From Altererythrobacter sp. (GTDB lineage: Bacteria; Pseudomonadota; Alphaproteobacteria; Sphingomonadales; Sphingomonadaceae), in the NCBI GenBank assembly GCA_023299945.1, contig JALZVZ010000226.1:1-10445 (forward strand): a stretch of 10,445 nucleotides of DNA, in the 5' to 3' direction. A model generated the notes under the pieces. The model made no database searches. It was not told the DNA's origin and saw only the letters and a program-made list of their open reading frames with translations. Within the stretch, counting starts at the first letter, position 1. Each line of letters opens with the position of its first letter. The translations under genes were made by a program, and so were the position numbers. Below, one piece after another: positions 7,451 to 10,445 of this stretch.

Positions 7451-7822
7451 ATGACACAAAGCACCCGCATCCTGACCGTTGATGACAGCGCAAGCATGCG
7501 CGCTCTATTACTCAATGCCCTGCAGCAAGAGGGTTTTAATGTGGAGCAGGCCGTTGATGGTCAAGACGCACTCGATTGGCTCGCCACCAATGAAGTCGAT
7601 GTCATTATCACCGACATTAATATGCCGCGGCTCGACGGGTTTGGTCTGATTGAGCGCCTGCGCGAGAGTGCCCGTCATGCGGATCGGCCAATCCTTGTAC
7701 TGAGCACTGAAAGCTCTGACGAAAAAAAACGCCGTGCACGCGATGCCGGAGCAACAGGGTGGATTGTGAAGCCTTTTAACGCCGATAAACTTGCAGCGGC
7801 TGTTCGCCGTATTGCTCACTGA
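7451..7822 (+). CDS. cheY: Single-domain response regulator CheY
   Basis: CheY carries phosphate from CheA to the output, usually the flagellar switch. The 123-residue protein is one receiver domain: D11/D12 (TVDDS), phospho-acceptor D55 in ITDINMPRLDG, S85 at the conserved Thr/Ser position, W104 at the switch aromatic (Tyr106 in E. coli) and K107-P108. The start at 7451 is preferred over 7433 because AAAGGGA precedes it and the N-terminus MTQSTRILTVDD matches the family. If 7433 were used, the gene would overlap the cheD stop as TGATG. It is the only CheY-type single receiver in the window, so it is the likely output regulator; no motor genes are present to confirm the target. Confidence 0.95.
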   Translation: MTQSTRILTVDDSASMRALLLNALQQEGFNVEQAVDGQDALDWLATNEVDVIITDINMPRLDGFGLIERLRESARHADRPILVLSTESSDEKKRRARDAGATGWIVKPFNADKLAAAVRRIAH

Positions 7823-7855
7823 TCCGCCAGTATATTCCGATAAATTAAAGGAAAA

Positions 7856-8299
7856 ATGATGCGCCGCGAACTTATTACCTTTGGTGTTTCAGGCCAATTG
7901 TTTGGCCTCGATATTATGACCATCCGCGAAATCCGCGCTTGGACGCCTGTGACCAGCCTGCCGCATGTGCCCGAATATGTCGCCGGCGTGGTGAATTTGC
8001 GCGGCGCAGTTCTGCCGGTCATCGATTTATCGATCCGTCTGGGCTGGCCTGCAACCGAGGCGGACCCGCGCAACCCCATCATTGTAACTGAATTTGGCGG
8101 GCAATCGCGGGGTTTGATCGTGCATGATGTCAATGATATCGTCGCAATCGACGGCGATGCTCTTCAGCATCCCGATGCCGTGGCACAGGACGAAATTACC
8201 TGCTTTATCGAAGGCCTTGCCACGCTTGGTGACAATATGGTGATGGTGCTTGATCCAGATAAATTGATGGCTGGAGACCAGATGGACCGCGCGGCATGA
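7856..8299 (+). CDS. cheW: Chemotaxis coupling protein CheW
   Basis: CheW links the receptor to the P5 domain of CheA in the array. The 147 residues form one CheW domain: an early strand ELITFGVSGQLFGLDIMTIREI, the central VPEYVAGVVNLRGAVLPVIDL signature split across about residues 40-60, and a late MVMVLDPDKLM strand. AAAGGA (7847-7852) precedes two adjacent in-frame ATGs, at 7856 and 7859. The spacing of 6 nt suits 7859 slightly better, so the first residue is uncertain by one. A gap of 33 bp separates it from cheY, the longest gap in the operon together with that after mcp. Its stop overlaps the start of the next gene. Confidence 0.96.
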   Translation: MMRRELITFGVSGQLFGLDIMTIREIRAWTPVTSLPHVPEYVAGVVNLRGAVLPVIDLSIRLGWPATEADPRNPIIVTEFGGQSRGLIVHDVNDIVAIDGDALQHPDAVAQDEITCFIEGLATLGDNMVMVLDPDKLMAGDQMDRAA

Positions 8300-8607
8300 A
8301 GGACACCCCAAAGGCGCGCGGCTTTTGTAATCGGATGGCAATTATCCTGGATGAACTTGCTGAAGATGCGGAGCAATTGGGCGCTAACCTATGCGCCGAT
8401 CCGCAGATCACTGCCGGTCACATGGTACAATTGCAAGGCATTGATTTGCTTGCGCAAAACTTGCGCCAGCTATCAGAGGTGCTTGCAGCTGATGCACCGA
8501 TCAGTGCAGCTGATAACATCAGGCTCGATGATTTACGCAGTCGATTGGTCGCCATGACCCAAATTGACCCTGACGAAAGCACAACCGGACAGGCCGCTTG
8601 GTTTTGA
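8296..8607 (+). CDS. Small helical protein, candidate CheY-P phosphatase (CheT/CheZ-like motif)
   Basis: This 103-residue protein starts in the cheW stop (ATGA) without its own ribosome binding site, so it is made together with CheW and ends the operon. It has no signal peptide or membrane segment. Its sequence looks all-helical: a first helix around residues 12-33, a second around 41-66 and a third around 71-87. The second contains LQGIDLLAQNLRQL, with D50 and Q54 in a D-x-x-x-Q arrangement. CheZ uses such a pair (QDLTGQ) on a helix to dephosphorylate CheY, and rhizobial CheT, also a small protein at the end of a che operon, is recalled to carry it. The full sequence is not one I recognise. 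Phosphatase function is inference from motif, size and position; a coincidental DxxxQ is possible. Confidence 0.85.
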   Translation: MKDTPKARGFCNRMAIILDELAEDAEQLGANLCADPQITAGHMVQLQGIDLLAQNLRQLSEVLAADAPISAADNIRLDDLRSRLVAMTQIDPDESTTGQAAWF

Positions 8608-8617
8608 ATGAATGCGC

Positions 8618-9754
8618 TTAGCTGCGCACCAATTCTACATGGCGTTTCATGTGGTGATCGATATTGCCGAACTCTGCATCGAAGATGGTTAGACGCTTGA
8701 AATAATGCCCAATGGCCATTTCATCTGTCATTCCCATGCCGCCATGAATTTGAATGGCTTCTTGGCCAATCAAATGCGCAGCCTGGCCAACGCGAACCTT
8801 GGCCGCTGCAACCGCTGTTTGGCGTTCTTTTGCGTCAGCATCCAATTTCAGCGTGGCAAGATAAGTCATCGACAATGATTGCTCATATTCGGTGTACATA
8901 TCGACCATACGGTGCTGCAAAACTTGGAACGAACCGATAGGAACCCCGAACTGTTTGCGGGTGCGTGAATATTCCACTGTCAGCGTATGCGCGACTTTCA
9001 TCGCGCCGCATGCCTCTGCACATTGTGCTGCAATCGCCTCATCGGTGACTTGCTCGATCAATGGTAGGCCTGCGCCTTCCTCGCCGATCAACGCCTCTGC
9101 TGGAACGGAGACATTCTCCAGATATACCTCTGAAGCACGCCGGCCATCCACGGTGGGATAGTCGCGCGTCACAACGCCGTCAGCGTTCTTGTCGACGATG
9201 AAAACAGAGATGCCGTCACGGTCACGCTGACCGCCCGATGTGCGGGCAGTGACGATCAAATGGCTGGCCCAAGGCGCGCCGATCACAACCGCCTTGTGAC
9301 CATTGAGAACATAGCCGCCGCCGTCTTTTTTCGCGGTGGTTTCCAAGTCAGCATAGTCGAACCGTCCGCGCGGCTCTGCATAGGCAAAGGCGAAGATACG
9401 GCTGCCATCGACAATACCGCCGATGTGCTCTTCTTTTTGCGCCGCAGTGCCCGCGTGCTTCAAGAAGCCGCCAGCGCATACAACGGTTGGCACGAAAGGT
9501 TCGACCACAAGACCGCGACCAAACTCTTCCATCACAACAAGGCTGTCGACCGAACCGCCGCCAAAGCCGCCATCATCTTCAGAAATCGGCATGCCAAGAA
9601 TGCCAAGCTCAGCCAATTGGGCCCAAATTTCAGGGCGCCAACCGCTCTCGCTGCTGATCGCATTGCTGCGCGCCTCATAGTCATAGTTTTCGCGCACCAA
9701 CCTTGAAAGGCCGTCGCGAACCATGTCCTGCGTTTCAGTAAAATTAAAGTCCAA
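8618..9754 (-). CDS. Acyl-CoA dehydrogenase family protein, possible non-catalytic partner subunit
   Basis: This 378-residue ACAD has the N-terminal helical domain (from FTETQDMVRDGLSRLV), the middle beta domain (FAFAYAEP, GGGYVLNGHK) and the C-terminal helical domain. FAD/dimer contacts are kept: R264-TRKQFG and Q335-IHGGMG. The usual catalytic glutamate is not obvious: the segment aligned with the medium-chain IYEG motif reads EFGN (G363), and at the isovaleryl-type site an E239 lies one residue off, with A240 in place. It therefore may be the partner subunit of a heteromeric enzyme formed with the ACAD 43 bp upstream. The start is TTG, supported by GGGAGG 8 nt before. The style resembles the small subunit of pimeloyl-CoA-type dehydrogenases; the substrate cannot be told. 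It converges on the che operon with 10 bp between stops. Confidence 0.9.
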   Translation of the reverse strand: MDFNFTETQDMVRDGLSRLVRENYDYEARSNAISSESGWRPEIWAQLAELGILGMPISEDDGGFGGGSVDSLVVMEEFGRGLVVEPFVPTVVCAGGFLKHAGTAAQKEEHIGGIVDGSRIFAFAYAEPRGRFDYADLETTAKKDGGGYVLNGHKAVVIGAPWASHLIVTARTSGGQRDRDGISVFIVDKNADGVVTRDYPTVDGRRASEVYLENVSVPAEALIGEEGAGLPLIEQVTDEAIAAQCAEACGAMKVAHTLTVEYSRTRKQFGVPIGSFQVLQHRMVDMYTEYEQSLSMTYLATLKLDADAKERQTAVAAAKVRVGQAAHLIGQEAIQIHGGMGMTDEMAIGHYFKRLTIFDAEFGNIDHHMKRHVELVRS

Positions 9755-9762
9755 TTGAGGTT

Positions 9763-9768
9763 CCTCCC
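9763..9768 (-). promoter_or_regulatory. Strong ribosome binding site for a TTG start
   Basis: On the - strand GGGAGG stands 8 nt before TTG at 9752-9754. The match to the Shine-Dalgarno consensus supports TTG as the true start of the ACAD, whose next residues (DFNFTETQ) are a typical family N-terminus. Confidence 0.7.
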
Positions 9769-9797
9769 GTGATCCGTTTTAGGCTTAAAGCAATCGC

Positions 9798-10445
9798 TTA
9801 CAAACCTAGGATCATCTTGGTGATAATGTTGCGCTGGATCTCGTTTGATCCGCCATAAATGGACGTTTTACGCATGTTGAAATAGGTCGCGCTGGCATGC
9901 TGAGCATAGTCCGGCCCGATCGGATAATCATTGGAACCAGCGTCCGAAATGCTGGGGTAAAACGGCGTGCCATAATGGCCAACCGCCTCCAATGTGAGCT
10001 CGGTCAGGCGCTGCTGAATTTCCGTGCCCTTGATCTTCAAGATGGAGCTTTCCGGCCCCGGTCCCTTGCCTGCTTGCTCGCCCGCTAGAGTGCGCAATTC
10101 GGTAATTTCCAAGGCATTCAGATCAATCTCAAGCTGGCTGACTTTGCGTGCAAAATCAAAATCATCCATCAATGGTTCGCCATCCAATTGCTCTGACTTT
10201 GCAATCTCGCGCAGTTTTTCAACGCCGCGCTTTGACCGCGCCACACCGGCAATTCCGCTGCGTTCGTGGGCGAGCAAAAACTTGGCATAGGTCCAGCCCT
10301 TATTCTCTTCGCCAACCAGGTTTTCAACCGGAACACGCACGTCAGTCAGCCATGTTTCATTGACCTCATAGCCGCCATCAATCAGTTTAATCGGGCGCAC
10401 TTCAATGCCCGGGGTCTTCATGTCGACGAGGATAAAGCTAATGCC
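9798..10445 (-). CDS. Acyl-CoA dehydrogenase, C-terminal part (5' end beyond right edge)
   Basis: The reading frame is open from the right edge to TAA at 9798-9800, giving 215 residues of the middle and C-terminal domains. It enters as GISFILVDMKTPGIEVRPI, a common ACAD middle-domain stretch; the internal ATG at 10419-10421 is not the start. WLTDVRVP and NLVGEENKGW follow, then LLAHERSGIAG, whose glutamate (codon 10263-10265) fits the isovaleryl-type catalytic base. Near the end is IYGGSNEIQRNIITKMILGL, with Gly at the medium-chain glutamate site, consistent with that choice. It resembles large subunits of pimeloyl-CoA-type dehydrogenases and lies 43 bp before the second ACAD on the same strand, so the two are likely co-transcribed and may form a heteromer. 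Substrate unknown. Confidence 0.92.
   Translation of the reverse strand, partial: GISFILVDMKTPGIEVRPIKLIDGGYEVNETWLTDVRVPVENLVGEENKGWTYAKFLLAHERSGIAGVARSKRGVEKLREIAKSEQLDGEPLMDDFDFARKVSQLEIDLNALEITELRTLAGEQAGKGPGPESSILKIKGTEIQQRLTELTLEAVGHYGTPFYPSISDAGSNDYPIGPDYAQHASATYFNMRKTSIYGGSNEIQRNIITKMILGL

Noticed and set aside
7836..7843. TCCGATAA, a 7-of-8 match to the sigma-28 -10 element, between cheY and cheW
   Set aside because: The TAAA -35 element is missing at the proper distance (CACT is found), and the site lies only 12 nt before the cheW start.
8613..8628. TGCGC-TTAGCT-GCGCA inverted repeat at the convergent gene ends
   Set aside because: The stem is only 5 bp and no T run follows on either strand, so I do not call a terminator.

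Overview
The window carries one compact chemotaxis signalling operon on the + strand. It is flanked on the left by a divergent, edge-truncated CheB-like response regulator and on the right by two convergent acyl-CoA dehydrogenase (ACAD) genes on the - strand. Moderate GC by eye, tight ATGA-type gene overlaps, and a che cluster that combines a STAS protein, CheD and a small terminal gene all point to an alphaproteobacterium, most likely Sphingomonadales. That placement rests on protein style and layout, not on a marker gene.

Layout: cheB-like (1-386, -, runs off the left edge); a 198-bp divergent intergenic region with a tandem 14-bp repeat; mcp (585-2420); STAS protein (2451-2720); cheA (2717-4969); cheR (4973-5851); cheB (5848-6876); cheD (6873-7433); cheY (7451-7822); cheW (7856-8299); a small unnamed gene (8296-8607); then, convergent, an ACAD (8618-9754, -) and a second ACAD cut by the right edge (9798-10445, -).

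The + strand genes form a nearly self-sufficient signalling unit. A membrane receptor with two methylation signatures and a C-terminal DWSEF tether couples through CheW to the kinase CheA. CheA phosphorylates CheY (output) and CheB (adaptation). CheR methylates, CheB demethylates or deamidates, and CheD deamidates the receptor. The usual missing piece is a phosphatase for CheY-P. The last gene encodes 103 residues with a D50-x-x-x-Q54 motif on a predicted helix, the motif used by CheZ and recalled for rhizobial CheT, so it is the best candidate. No flagellar or pilus gene is visible, so the motor or other output cannot be named.

The ACAD pair is a separate metabolic unit. Residue inspection suggests that only the edge-truncated subunit has a catalytic glutamate, as in heteromeric acyl-CoA dehydrogenases. 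The most interesting items are the DxxxQ small protein, the STAS protein lacking the usual phospho-serine, the second CheB, and the split-function ACAD pair.
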